The notes under the pieces: generated by a model
What the model saw: only the letters and a program-made list of their open reading frames with translations
Told to the model about the DNA's origin: nothing
The model's database searches: none
Assembly (NCBI GenBank): GCA_010909165.1
Contig: MU008158.1
Span: forward strand, 1,017,478 to 1,081,477
Reading direction: 5' to 3'
Source of the DNA: Anthoceros angustus
Lineage: Eukaryota > Streptophyta > Anthocerotopsida > Anthocerotales > Anthocerotaceae
DNA: 64,000 nucleotides
In this document: positions 1 through 10,792 of the stretch, piece by piece
Numbering within the stretch: the first letter of the stretch is position 1
Layout of the letters: each line of letters opens with the position of its first letter
Program-made: the position numbers and the translations under genes

Positions 1-1133
1 CACTCAAATTCTTGATAGCGTGCAACCGGAACTCAAATTCATTTCTTGCAATTAGCAGATTTGTTTCTTCGAGGCAAACCATCTTACGTTGAACACCATT
101 GCCGAAGTTACAATCTAAAAGACCTCGTACACTACGGTGGCCATCAAATCATAGAGCATAAGAGCCTTGACTTCATAAGGATATTCAATCCATACAAGGC
201 ATTTTTCAATTTGTAACTGCCTTTGGATAGCATGGGTAGTCCAAGTAGAACACCTAATATCCTAGAGGCATAGATTCTAAATCGGCATCCGGTTCTTAAA
301 GGCAAGAGATTTTTCTGGGTAGGTATGCGCTCCTCAAACGCGTTTGTATTTGTAGATGGCTCTCCCATGGACATTTCCTTCGTGCATTCATTTGAATATA
401 ACCCTCACGATTTCCAATTTACAATTCCATACAATGATCTTCGTGCTTTTGAACTCACGGTTCCATGGAAAGCTTCTAATTTGGTCATCGCTCCAATTGT
501 CTACGATGCACACCCACGACTTGAACAATTGTTGAAGTAAACTTCAACATAATATTAACTTCAGCGAACTCAAATAAGAAACGTGACCAGTAGTAGCGCT
601 CCACATACCTATAGTGATATGAAGGCATTACTTTTATGCGAACTTACTTGTCATTACTTTGTACTTCAAGACCGTGCTTAAGATAACTAAAATGGCGCCA
701 TAGTTAGTACAACACACTTCCTTTCCATTTTATACTAGAAATTTAATTTTGGGATGCTATTTTTATACAAACTTGCGTCTTTTAGTCCTCACGATTATCC
801 GAACTTTAAAAGTCATGGTTGTATGTTAACTTCAATGTTGCTTGACGAAAGTGAATAGGTATATCATGCAAACTTACTTGTCACCACATGTACTCTCCGA
901 ACATGCATACATGTATTGTTCGATGTGATGCTGAGATAACTAAAGTGGCATGCCAACATATATTTTCGGACTGCAAGGCTTAGAGTTTGCTTTTTAAACA
1001 TTACTCTTCATTCTCTGTTGTGCATCACTATAAGCGCCATGTCTCTTACATATTCAAAGATGAATCGTTTGAACCGCCATATGCAACATCACTTGGAGGA
1101 GGTGCAGAGAACTAACCTGGAAGCATGGGTTGT
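1..1133. repeat. Tandem repeat unit, first copy (unidentified)
   Basis: Bases 1-538 recur essentially unchanged at 1134-1672, an offset of 1133. The two copies diverge just after a shared TTGTTGAAGTA, so 539-1133 is not repeated. A 71-codon plus frame (325-540) and a 76-codon minus frame (144-374) lie in the shared part. Neither resembles a family I know. The plus frame has protein-like composition and recurs in all three copies, so it may be a fragment of a decayed transposon or gene. I see no promoter or splice sites that would make it a gene. Confidence 0.75.
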
Positions 1134-2580
1134 CACTCAAATTCTTGATAGCGTGCAACCGGAACTCAAATTCATTTCTTGCAATTAGCAGATTTGTTTC
1201 TTCGAGGCAAACCATCTTACGTTGAACACCATTGCCGAAGTTACAATCTAAAAGACCTCGTACACTACGGTGGCCATCAAATCATAGAGCATAAGAGCCT
1301 TGACTTCATAAGGATATTCAATCCATACAAGGCATTTTTCAATTTGTAACTGCCTTTGGATAGCATGGGTAGTCCAAGTAGAACACCTAATATCCTAGAG
1401 GCATAGATTCTAAATCGGCATCCGGTTCTTAAAGGCAAGAGATTTTTCTGGGTAGGTATGCGCTCCTCAAACGCGTTTGTATTTGTAGATGGCTCTCCCA
1501 TGGACATTTCCTTCGTGCATTCATTTGAATATAACCCTCACGATTTCCAATTTACAATTCCATACAATGATCTTACGTGCTTTTGAACTCACGGTTCCAT
1601 GGAAAGCTTCTAATTTTGGTCGCTCAATTGTCTCGATGCACACCCGACTTGAACAATTGTTGAAGTAGAAGCAGCGGCAGTCGATTACGAGCTTGGAGGC
1701 AAATCCAAGCTTGAGAACCGAACAAACAAGTGTTTTAATCATCTTCGAATAAACTAAGTTGTTGCATGGTGCCCACTTCCTAGAATATTGGCTTCGTTGG
1801 TATTTGCACATCGTTCATATTCAACAGTTCGATGGGTTTTCAAATGGAAATTGTGAGAAAACGTCTTCTCAAAAATTTATTGCTGAAACGTTTGTAGCTG
1901 GTATAGAAAAGCACTTTGGTACTACCACTGAAAATTCATTAAACTTTGTCCACAATATGATTGCACATCAATATATATAAACTTCTAAATGACTTATTGA
2001 AATTTGTAACTTTTAATTCTCGACAAGTACACTCTATTACGAAGTTCATTGACTTCAGCTTCAAACTCATATAAGCACGCATAGCATGGCAATTCTATTC
2101 TTCTACTGCATTTGAATTATAAGTATATATACAATCCAACCTCCCCCCGCCCCTAATTGGGACTGGTTCGGAGTGCCTTCAGAGGTCTCATTAAAGGAGG
2201 TGTCCCGATTACATTTTCCCTATCTAAAAAATAATGCAAATATCATAAATTTAAAAAAAAAGATACTCAAAAAGAGGAAATTCTAAATTTTGATTGATAG
2301 GTTTTACTGAATATAACTTTTACCACTTCTCTACATAGTTGCTTGAAAGCTAGCACTCTCTCTAACCAGCCTTAAAAATCCTCCACCTATCATAAAGGAA
2401 AAAACTTAGCTTAGGAGTCTTTAATCACACCTAAAAGTCTATAGTGCTTTGAAATAATCGATTCTTTTTTCGTTTTTTAATATTTTTAATAAAAAATTAA
2501 AAATCCCATTCAGGGAAATGAAATGAACATGAATGTATGTTTCAAAAGGTCCCAAATACCATTTGGGAAATGTCGATTTT
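1134..2580. repeat. Tandem repeat unit, second copy (unidentified)
   Basis: The left part (1134-1672) duplicates 1-538. The part from about 1458 onward (to 2580) recurs at 2583-3700. The plus-strand frame seen at 325-540 is shifted here by small indels, for example an extra TA near 1575 and losses near 1620-1650. The right half is AT-rich, with a poly(A) run near 2250 and a T-rich/A-rich palindromic stretch around 2465-2500. I recognise no family. The sequence behaves like a high-copy plant repeat. Confidence 0.7.
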
Positions 2581-2582
2581 TA

Positions 2583-3717
2583 CGGGTAGGTGCGCTCCTC
2601 AAAGCGCGTTTGTATTTGTAGATGGCTCTCCCATGGACATTTTCCTTCGTGCATTCATTTGAATATAACCCTCACGATTTCCAATTTACAATTCCATACA
2701 ATGATCTTCGTGCTTTTGAACTCACGGTTCCATGGAAAGCTTCTAATTTGGTCATCGCTCCAATTGTCTACGATGCACACCCACGACTTGAACAATTGTT
2801 GAAGTAGAAGCAGCGGCAGTCGATTACGAGCTTGGAGGCAAATCCAAGCTTGAGGAACAAACAAAATTGTTTTAATCATCTTCGAATAAACTAAGTTGTT
2901 GCATGGTGCCCACTTCCTAGAATATTGGCTTCGTTGGTGACTGCACACATACGTTCATATTCCAACAGATTTCAGTAGGTTTTCAAATGGAAATTGTGAG
3001 AAAACGTCTTCTCAAAAATTTATTGCTGAAACGTTTGTAGCTGGTATAGAAAAGCACTTTGGTACTACCGAAAATTCATTAAACTTTGTCCACAATATGA
3101 TTGCATCAATATATATAAACTTCTAAATGACTTATTGAAATTTGTAACTTTTAATTCGACAAGTACACTCTATTACGAAGTTCATTGACGACTTCAAACT
3201 CATATAAGCACGCATAGCATGGCAATTCTATTCTTCTCGCATTTGAATTATAAGTATATATACAATCCAACCTCCCCGCCCCTAATTGGGACTGGTTGGA
3301 GTGCCTTGAGGTCTCATTAAAGGAGGTGTCCCGATTACATTTTCCCTATCTAAAAAATAATGCAAATATCATAAATTTAAAAAGATACTCAAAAGAGGAA
3401 ATTCTAAATTTTGATTGATAGGTTTTGAATATAACTTTTACCACTTCTCTACATAGTTGCTTGAAAGCTAGCACTCTCTCTAACCTTGACCTTAAAATCC
3501 TCCACCTATCATAAAGGAAAAACTTAGCTTAGGAGTCTTTAATCACACCTAAAAGTCTATAGTGCTTTGAAATAATCGATTCTTTTTTCGTTTTTTAATA
3601 TTTTTAATAAAAAATTAAAAATCCCATTCAGGGAAATGAAATGAACATGAATGTATGTTTCAAAAGGTCCCAAATACCATTTGGGGAAATGTCGCATTTT
3701 TTACACTATAAACTAAA
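2583..3717. repeat. Tandem repeat unit, third copy (5' truncated)
   Basis: This copy starts at the equivalent of position 1458 in the second copy and matches it to about 2580, giving a period near 1125 bp. The restored plus frame (2622-2807) is the same as that of the first copy. Differences from the second copy are many short indels, mostly where one copy has CAG or CTG: the second copy reads GGTTTTACTGAAT where this one reads GGTTTTGAAT. I see no recognisable gene. Confidence 0.7.
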
Positions 3718-3785
3718 GGGAGTAGGATGGGAGGTCCCAGTTAGAGAGGAATCCCATTTATGTGAATGAATTAATTTCTGAAACA

Positions 3786-4015
3786 CATTCATTCTATGAT
3801 TGTATTAGCATTCATTCTATGATTGTAATAGCATTCATTCTATGATTGTAATAGCATTCATTCTATGATTGTAATAGCATTCATTCTATGATTGTAATAG
3901 CATTCATTCTATGATTGTAATAGCATTCATTCTATGATTGTAATAGCATTCATTCTATGATTGTAATAGCATTCATTCTATGATTGTAATAGCATTCATT
4001 CTATGATTGTAATAG
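3786..4015. repeat. 23-bp minisatellite, ten units
   Basis: The unit begins CATTCATTCTATGATTG and ends TAATAG, 23 bp in all. It is repeated head to tail exactly ten times (230 bp), with one substitution in the first unit (GTATTAG for GTAATAG). The same unit forms a second array at 9949-10105. There are no variable spacers, so this is a minisatellite and not a CRISPR array. Confidence 0.97.
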
Positions 4016-4352
4016 AGATGATTTATTGAGGTGAAAGAACGATGGAAAGAGACCATCTAGGAAGGGACAACAAATGGGGACCCGGGTCGGAGTGAAGAGG
4101 AGCAACCGAGCTCCCTACCTAAAGTGACCAATCGCACCCACAATGTCATATGCGTGTAGAATAAACTACCGCAAACCACGGAGGAAGAGGAAAAGGCATC
4201 ACCCACCGCCGCCGCCTTATGGAGAATCGCTGAGAGCGCCTGAAGAGCAATAGAAACCCGCCGGAAGTATGTCAGGAAGTACGAGAGGGACAACCGACTA
4301 TGCTCCAAGATGGTAAGCTTTGGCACAAGACTTGATGAATTTGTCAAAGTCC

Positions 4353-6280
4353 TCACCATTGCCCCATACGCTTTAGAGCAAGCGGATAAAGAGGTGGCCC
4401 GCTTGCATCCTCGCTATACTTATGACCTTGAGAGTCAGACGGCAGCACACCGACGGATGACTGAGCGAGGTGGCGCCACGTGTGGTCGGTAACCACTACA
4501 TCCGCCACCACAACCTCGTCGCCACGGACAAGGTATAAGTCCGCCCGATTGAACGACCGTAAGAAGAGTATACTCCCGCCTCCTCCAGCCATATAGCCAC
4601 TTTCGCGAGCAATGGCAAACATGACGCCACGGATGGCGCCATGAGTGGCAATGCGATGACTCGTGGGGACAACGAGCAAGGTGGACACCGAGACGCCAAG
4701 AGCAGAGCCGCACTCACAAGTGAGGAGCGAAGAAGCCACAGCGGAGTAGGCCGAGACGGAATCGCATCGCAGAGTGAAGGTGGTTGGTGCGATGTGAAAT
4801 CCCGTATGCATGGGCGGGCCAAGAGCTGCCTCCCTTCCTGCAAGAGCCGCCGCCTAGTGGACCTCGAGATGGAGGGGTCCTGGAGGATGATCAAAAGCTC
4901 GGCCGAGCCGCTCGAGCGAGATGCCGCAATCCCTAAAGCCATCGTGATAAATGTAGAGAAAGGAGGAAGTCCTTCCGAGCATCCGCCGATAACATGTCTC
5001 CGGCCCGCCTCAAGGACGATTGAGAGAGAAGGTTCCCTCCTCCACACTTGATACGAGATCCTCGAGAAAGGGCTTGTCATGGAGGATGAAACGGAAGCCA
5101 AGGCAGGCAGAGAGGGCCCAACTCCCAAGAAAGCCGCCGGGAAGAGACCACGATGAGCCCCACGCCCAAATTGCACAGTGTGGATGCTGGCCAGTCGCCC
5201 CTGTGGCACTCAAAAGCCCCGAGCCCAAGATGTCCCCAAGAGTATCCATAATCTTCAGATCAAACCCCGAGCCGGACAAAAGGACCGAGACTGAGAGGCA
5301 ACAGACGATGAGGTACCAGGCGCCTAGCAAAACAGAAGGAAAAGGATTCCAAAGGCCACCGAGCATCCTCCAAAGAAAGGGAGGTCTTCAATATGGGAGA
5401 GGTCCTCTGCAAGGGCCTTGTCCAGGAAGCTCCCAATGAAGTCGGGGGAACCAAAGGGGACCCCAAGAATCCGCAGACCAAGAGCCGGAGCAATCTCCCC
5501 AGCAGGAAACTGCAGAGTAGGCAGGATCCCGACGGGGACCAGATGCGGCACTTGGACATCTTGACCTTCAAGCCCACCAACGAAAGCTCGGAAGAGAATA
5601 TCTCAAAGGCCTCCTTGACTTTGTCCCCAGGCCCGAGGATGTGAGAATCGCCCGCCAACAAAGACAAGGCAGCTGGAGAGGGCGGCCCAGACAGGGCCCT
5701 ATAGTGAGCAATAGCGAAGAGAGCACCGCCTAGCGGGTCGCCTGCACTGTGGCCGATTCCAAGACGAGACGAAACTCAAGAGACGCGTTCTCAGGCCGGT
5801 AGTAGAGGTTGGAGGACCTCCCGTAGAAGCACCGGACAAAGGGTATAAGACTCCCTAGGACGCCGCCAGCATCCCTAAGCTCCTCAAAGATGACGCTCCG
5901 GGAAATGGTATTGAAGGCGTTCTCGACATCCACCTGTAAGACTACCCAATCCGGGTGGGTATCAAGGCAAGCTTTCACCCCTAGCACCACAGACTCGCAG
6001 CCCCCCGGAGTGGCAATGCCAAATTGAAGGGGGTTGAAGTGCTGCTGGAGAAGGGAGCGACCGCAGAGAGTAGGCCGAGTAGCCGCATGAAGGCCTCCCA
6101 ACCGCGAGTGGGCGACGCCGAGGTGCTTGTCCATAGCGACAAGCCTACTAGCAAGAAATGAACCGGTGAGGCATCTCTCCACGAGCCACCGCAGCCAGAG
6201 AAAGAGCTGAAAGCCGCTAGATGGATCTTCGGGAGAAAGAGGTCCCTAAGGTGTTCGAACACCATTCCCGACAAACCGCA
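4353..6280 (-). pseudogene. LINE-like non-LTR retrotransposon, RT to C-terminal domain (copy 1)
   Basis: This is the 3' part of a non-LTR reverse-transcriptase ORF read on the minus strand, split over three frames. From N- to C-terminus I see: a pre-RT segment (6280-6000, EHLRDLFLPKIHLAAF and LVAMDKHLGV); the RT motif A region (5930-5880, WVVLQVDVENAFNTISR, where the Asp coordinates metal); the catalytic region near 5655 (LLAGDSHILGP, where the family's usual (F/Y)ADD reads AGD); and a segment KVKMSKC. At the C-terminus (4811-4353) are a CECG...HLARCP zinc-knuckle-like motif and an ADLYLV...VVVADVVV stretch. Non-LTR elements use the RT to copy their RNA at the nicked target. The frame breaks could be real decay or sequencing error, because a related copy lies immediately to the right. 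Confidence 0.7.
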
Positions 6281-8225
6281 GATGAAAGACGAGGGTTGTG
6301 GAGAGAGCGAGCAAAAGCCGCCGGTCCAGGAGAAGGGATCCTCGGGACATAGTCGGATATGTCCGGGAATGGCATCCTTAGGTGGCGGATGGAGGCACGG
6401 AGGGCAATTGTCTCTTCAAGCGGAGGCCGAGGGACGGGTCAAGAGCCCTAGCAGCAGCATATTCACCCCTGCGCCAAGCAACTTGCGGCGTAGGTTTGTT
6501 GCATTACCTGCACTGCTCCAACCGGCCGAGATTCCGCCGGACTTGGCAAAGACGCATGCCTCCTCTCAAGAGCCGCCGCCACCAAAACGCCAAGGCTAGC
6601 AACTTCAGGTGAAGCTCTAGTGGACACAGAGATGGAGGGGTCTGGAGAGCTGGCGGCGCTTCTCGGCGAGATGCCGCAATCCCTAAAGCCATCGATGATA
6701 AATGTAGAAAGGAGGAAGTCCTTAGAGCATCTGCGATAACATGTCTCGGCCCGCCTCAAGGGCGATTGGAGAGAAGGTTCCCTCCTCCACTTGATCGAGA
6801 TCCTCGAGAAAGGGCTTGTCATGGAGGATGAAGCAGGAAGCCAAGGCGAGGAAGGGCCCAACTCCCAAGAAAGGGAAGAGACCTCGATGAGGAGCGTCCT
6901 CGCCTCCAAATTGCAGGCGGGGATGCTTGCGGGCAGTCGCCCAGGGCACTCAAAAGCCCCAGGCCCAAGATGTCCCCAAGAGTATCCATAATCTTACTTA
7001 TCAAACCCGGGCCGGACAAAAGGGCCGAGGCGGAGGCGTCTGGATGAGGTACCAGGCGCCTAGCAAAAGCAGAAGGAAAGGATTCCAAAGGCCACACAGG
7101 CATCCTCCGGCAAAGGGAGGTCTTCAATATGGGAGAGGTCCTCTGCAAGGGCCTTGTCCGAGCTCCCAATGAAGTCGGGGGAACCAAAGGGGACCCCAAT
7201 CCATGAGACCAAGAGCAGCAATCTCCCAGCTGCAGTGGCGGGATCCCGACGGAGACGCAGCACTTGGACATCTTGACCTTCAAGCCCACCTGTAGCTCGG
7301 AAGAGAATATCTCAAAGGCCTCCTTGACTTTGTCCCGGGCAGAGGATGTGAGAATCGTGCAGAAGGGAAGACCACGGGGGCGGCCCTAGGCAGGCCCTAT
7401 AGTGAGCAATAGCGAAGAGCACCGCCTAGCGGGTCGCCTTGCACAGTACATGGCCGATTCAAGGCAGGCAGAGAAACACGAAGAGCGTTCTTGTCTTTGG
7501 TAGTAGAGGTTGGAGGACCTCCGTAGAAGCAGGACAAAGGGTATAAGACTCCCTAGGGGCCGGACATCCCTAAGCTCCTCAAAGATGGCCTCAGGAAATG
7601 GTATTGAAGGCGTTCTCGACATCCACTGTAAGACTACCCAATCCGGGTGGGTATCAAGGCAAGCTTTCACCCCTAGCACCACCTCGCCCAGTGGTATGCA
7701 AAATTGAAGGGGTTGAAGTCTTCTTTGGAGAAGGGGCGGCAGGCGATAGTCGGTGAGTAGCCGCATGAAGGCCTCCCAACCGCAGTGGGCGCACGCCGAG
7801 CGAGGCGGGCTTGTCCATAGCGACAAGCCTACTAGGCTACAAACATGAAATCCGGTGAGGCATCTCTCCACGAGCCCGCGGCCCGGAGAAAGAGCTCGGA
7901 AAGCCGCTAGATGGATCTTGGGAGAAAGAGGTCCCTAAGGTGTTCGAACACCATTCGACAAACCGGATGAAAGGCGAGGGTTGTGGAGAGCGAGCAAAAG
8001 CCGCCGGTCGAGAGAAGGATCCTCGGGACATAGTCGGATATGTCGGGGGCATCCTTAGGTGGCGGATGGAGGCACGGAGGCGGCAATTGTCTCTTGAGCG
8101 GAGGCCGGAGGGGCGGGTCGAAGAGCCCTAGCGGAGCATATTCACCACTTTGGCCAAGCAACTGCGGCGTAGGTTTGTTGCATTACGGTACTGTTCAAGC
8201 TAGATTCCGGGACTTGGCGGCCTGA
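6280..8225 (-). pseudogene. LINE-like RT segment, tandem copy 2
   Basis: This block repeats about 4820-6550 with a period near 1.7 kb and carries the same minus-strand RT landmarks. They are a pre-RT segment near 8050-7860, the GVKACLDTHPDWVVLQ motif A lead-in near 7690-7620, and the DSHIL remnant near 7355. The usual Asp-Asp pair cannot be read in frame here either, because the codons next to DSH differ from those in copy 1. It lacks the C-terminal domain seen at 4353-4811. Copies 1 and 2 differ by dozens of 1-6 nt indels. A tandem duplication within one element, or two co-inserted truncated elements, would both fit. Confidence 0.65.
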
Positions 8226-9035
8226 CCTCCTCTGAAGAGCCGCCCGATCGCCCGGCCGAGCGGCTAGCAACTTCACGGTGCCCGAGCTCCCCTAGTGCAA
8301 TCAAGACACCATCGGGAGAAGAAGGAGGAGACACCAAGCTAACTCATCCCGGATCGAAAAGGCGATCTAGGGAAGACGAAATGCCGACGGCATCATCGTG
8401 AAGGTGCCGAGGAAGCTGGAAGATACGCGACATGGAAAGCGGGTTTCAACATCCCAAGGATGTGATCCGGTGACCGCAACCATTCCTGTGAAGAAAGAGG
8501 CACCACAAGGAGAAAGCTACTGCCGGCGGCGGACGTGGAGGAGGTCGCAGTGCACTTGGGCAGCCTGTAGTCTGGTCGAAATCTTTATGCATGTGCCCGA
8601 GGTGAGTTTTCACCCCTTGACGCAGAGAGTTGAGCATGATCGACAAGGAGTGTCCTTGACAAATACGAGGGTGTGGATCGCCCCATTGGATGGGGGACGA
8701 AAAGGGCCTGCAAACGCCAGTTGAAGGGTAACAGGGCCGAAGAGGTACCGGGACCGAGGGCAAAATGACCCCAGACTGGACCGGACATACAGAGTTTGAG
8801 CTCCGTATGGCGAACCCCAAAAGGCCGGCCAAAGGGCCCCAGCCAAGAGGGGGTGCAACCCACAGGACCACTGCCAACCACCAAACTAACGCCCACACCA
8901 GAACTCAAGACTAAAAGGGGTGAGATCCTCAGGAAAGAAGCCCAACCGAAAAGTATAAGCAAAGAATCAGATGAAAATGGACTCACGAACATGTAATAGA
9001 GCTCACAACAATCACACAATCAACAACCATCAATC
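8226..9035. other. Probable 5' part of the LINE-like element, no clear gene
   Basis: This GC-rich stretch lies upstream of the minus-strand RT copies. Open frames of 80-150 codons exist on both strands (for example 8446-8898 minus) but none has recognisable motifs. Compositional bias explains them as well as coding does. I regard it as element leader or ORF1 remnant without firm evidence. Confidence 0.3.
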
Positions 9036-9039
9036 AATC

Positions 9040-9235
9040 GAAACATCTAGGGCCTAAACGCCGCAACACCTAGGGCATAACACTCAACAAGCAACATCTA
9101 GGGCCTAGCATTCACCGCAACACCTAGGGCATAACACTCAACCGCAACATCTAGGGCATAACACTCGCAACATCTAGGGCCCCTCCTAACACCTAGGGCA
9201 TAACACTCACCGCAACATCTAGGGCCTAGCACCTG
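9040..9235. repeat. Degenerate minisatellite, CTAGGGC core
   Basis: About eight imperfect units of 24-28 bp share the core CAACAYCTAGGGCMTA followed by an ACACTCAC-like spacer. Unit length varies by small indels. The CTAGGG core is not the plant telomere repeat (TTTAGGG), so I do not call this an interstitial telomere. Confidence 0.8.
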
Positions 9236-9725
9236 CACTCAAAGCGCCAATATAATGAGCTTGTAATTGGATAACATCCCCTTATCTTCACCTCGATTCG
9301 AATGTGAAAATATCTTCCCAACCATTGGCTCATTCCATATAGCTTAAGAACCGCATGTCACCCAAGATGTACCATGCCTTGTCAATCTTCACTTTATCCT
9401 CAAAAGGTTCTATGCCTTCTGGATCTTCAATGTATCTGGCCAATGTACGGCACATATTCCACCGAGGGTTTCAACCCCTAGTTCTCGCCAACACAAAGAT
9501 CCCGGCTCCGGTCTTTAAATAATAAGTTCATATGCTCCTTGATATATAAGGCTTAACATCTTGAGGATAGAGGAGCCCTAGCCAAGATCATTGCCCTCGA
9601 TGACATAGCATAGAAGCTTTGTGATGGATATATGATATTTGAATATAGTGGAGCTCACATACATCAAGATTGAATATATAGATACGCGAGCGAAGAGAGC
9701 ACTCAAGAAACCACTCCCAAGATAG
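9236..9725. other. No gene seen
   Basis: Low-complexity to mid-complexity DNA between two minisatellites. I see no open frame with recognisable motifs, no LTR signals and no splice structure. Confidence 0.4.
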
Positions 9726-9726
9726 G

Positions 9727-9923
9727 TCCCACAGGAAGGAACACAACTCTCCATGTGAAGGAGCACCACCACTCTCCACAGGAAGGAACACCACCACTCT
9801 CCACAAGAAGGAACATCTATCTCCACAGGAAGCAGCACCACCACTCTCCACAGGAAGGAGCACCACCACTCTCCACAGGAAGGAGCACCACCACTCTCCA
9901 CAGGAAGGAGCACCACCACTCAA
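9727..9923. repeat. Degenerate ~25-bp minisatellite (CCACCACTCTCCACAGGAAGGA)
   Basis: Seven to eight units of about 25 bp are built on GAGCACCACCACTCT plus CCACAGGAAG. Several units are shortened. The array keeps frames open on the minus strand (9578-9935), giving a repetitive Val/Leu/Trp-rich peptide. That is a by-product of the repeat rather than a gene. Confidence 0.85.
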
Positions 9924-9948
9924 TAGTAATAGCATGATTGTAATGATT

Positions 9949-10105
9949 GCATTCTATGATTGTAATAGCATTCATTCTATGATTGTAATAGCATTCATTC
10001 TATGATTGTAATAGCATTCATTCTATGATTGTAATAGCATTCATTCTATGATTGTAATAGCATTCATTCTATGATTGTAAAAGCATTCATTATATGATTG
10101 TAATA
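9949..10105. repeat. 23-bp minisatellite, second array (~7 units)
   Basis: This is the same 23-bp unit, in the same orientation, as at 3786-4015. The first unit is shortened and the last two carry substitutions (GTAAAAG, TTATATG). Together the two arrays bracket 5.9 kb that contains the LINE-like copies and two other minisatellites. Confidence 0.95.
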
Positions 10106-10210
10106 ATGTGCACAAGTTACATGATCCAATAGTGTAAAATATGAAAACACATGATAGAATAGTTGAAAAATATATGGCCAAAATCTTGACTGGTTTTGAT
10201 TCAAAGCTAT

Positions 10211-10306
10211 GCATGACTATCCAGTTCTTGTGTTTGCTCTAACAACGGAACTTGCAATGCATGACTGTCCAGTTCTTGTGTTTGCTCTAACAACGGAACT
10301 TGCAAT
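10211..10306. repeat. 48-bp direct repeat, two copies
   Basis: Two adjacent 48-bp units, 10211-10258 and 10259-10306, begin GCATGACTRTCCAGTTC and differ at one base. There is no coding role. Confidence 0.9.
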
Positions 10307-10792
10307 ATTTAACAACATGCCTTCAGTTTTTTTGTCCGAACATAGGTCCTCAAATAATGTGAACCAATAGATGGTGTTTTACTCAACAACACGTAAGGTG
10401 TCCGCGTATTGGTCTTACATGTAAAGCATTCTTTGGGACCTATGATCTTTATCATGATGCTTAAACATGAAATCCCGTCATAGCAAGCAGAGTTAATCAG
10501 AAAAATAATGTTTCCTGACGATGTTTCCTTACAGGCCAAAGGTGTCGCAGGGTCTCCCCCTTCTCTCCGTTCCTCCCCCTTTTCCATATTGGAAAAGGAG
10601 GAAGTGTGGCGTTTCAAATTTGGACTTTCAACGCAGCAGAGCCACCAATCACCCCGGTCGGTTATCCTTCCCAATTTGAACTGACTTGGGTGCGCCGCAG
10701 GCGAGATGTTCATAATACTCCCTTAGTCCGCAAGCTCCATCGTCGGAATCTATCAATGCAAAACGCTTGGATTCCAGTTGTCAAGAATCCCA

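Noticed and set aside
144-374. 76-codon minus ORF repeated at 1277-1507
   Set aside because: Conserved only because the DNA is duplicated; no third independent copy, no motif, and it overlaps a plus frame of equal quality.
3786-4015. Possible CRISPR array
   Set aside because: Units are contiguous with no unique spacers, there are no cas genes, and the DNA is eukaryotic.
8446-9019. Overlapping minus ORFs of 144-150 codons as a LINE ORF1
   Set aside because: No RNA-binding or zinc-knuckle motif is visible, both strands are open because of composition, and I cannot choose a frame.
9040-9235. Interstitial telomere repeat
   Set aside because: The core is CTAGGG within 24-28 bp units and not a run of TTTAGGG.
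9578-9935. Repetitive minus-strand ORFs of 113-115 codons
   Set aside because: Produced by the 25-bp minisatellite, with a period that happens to lack stops.
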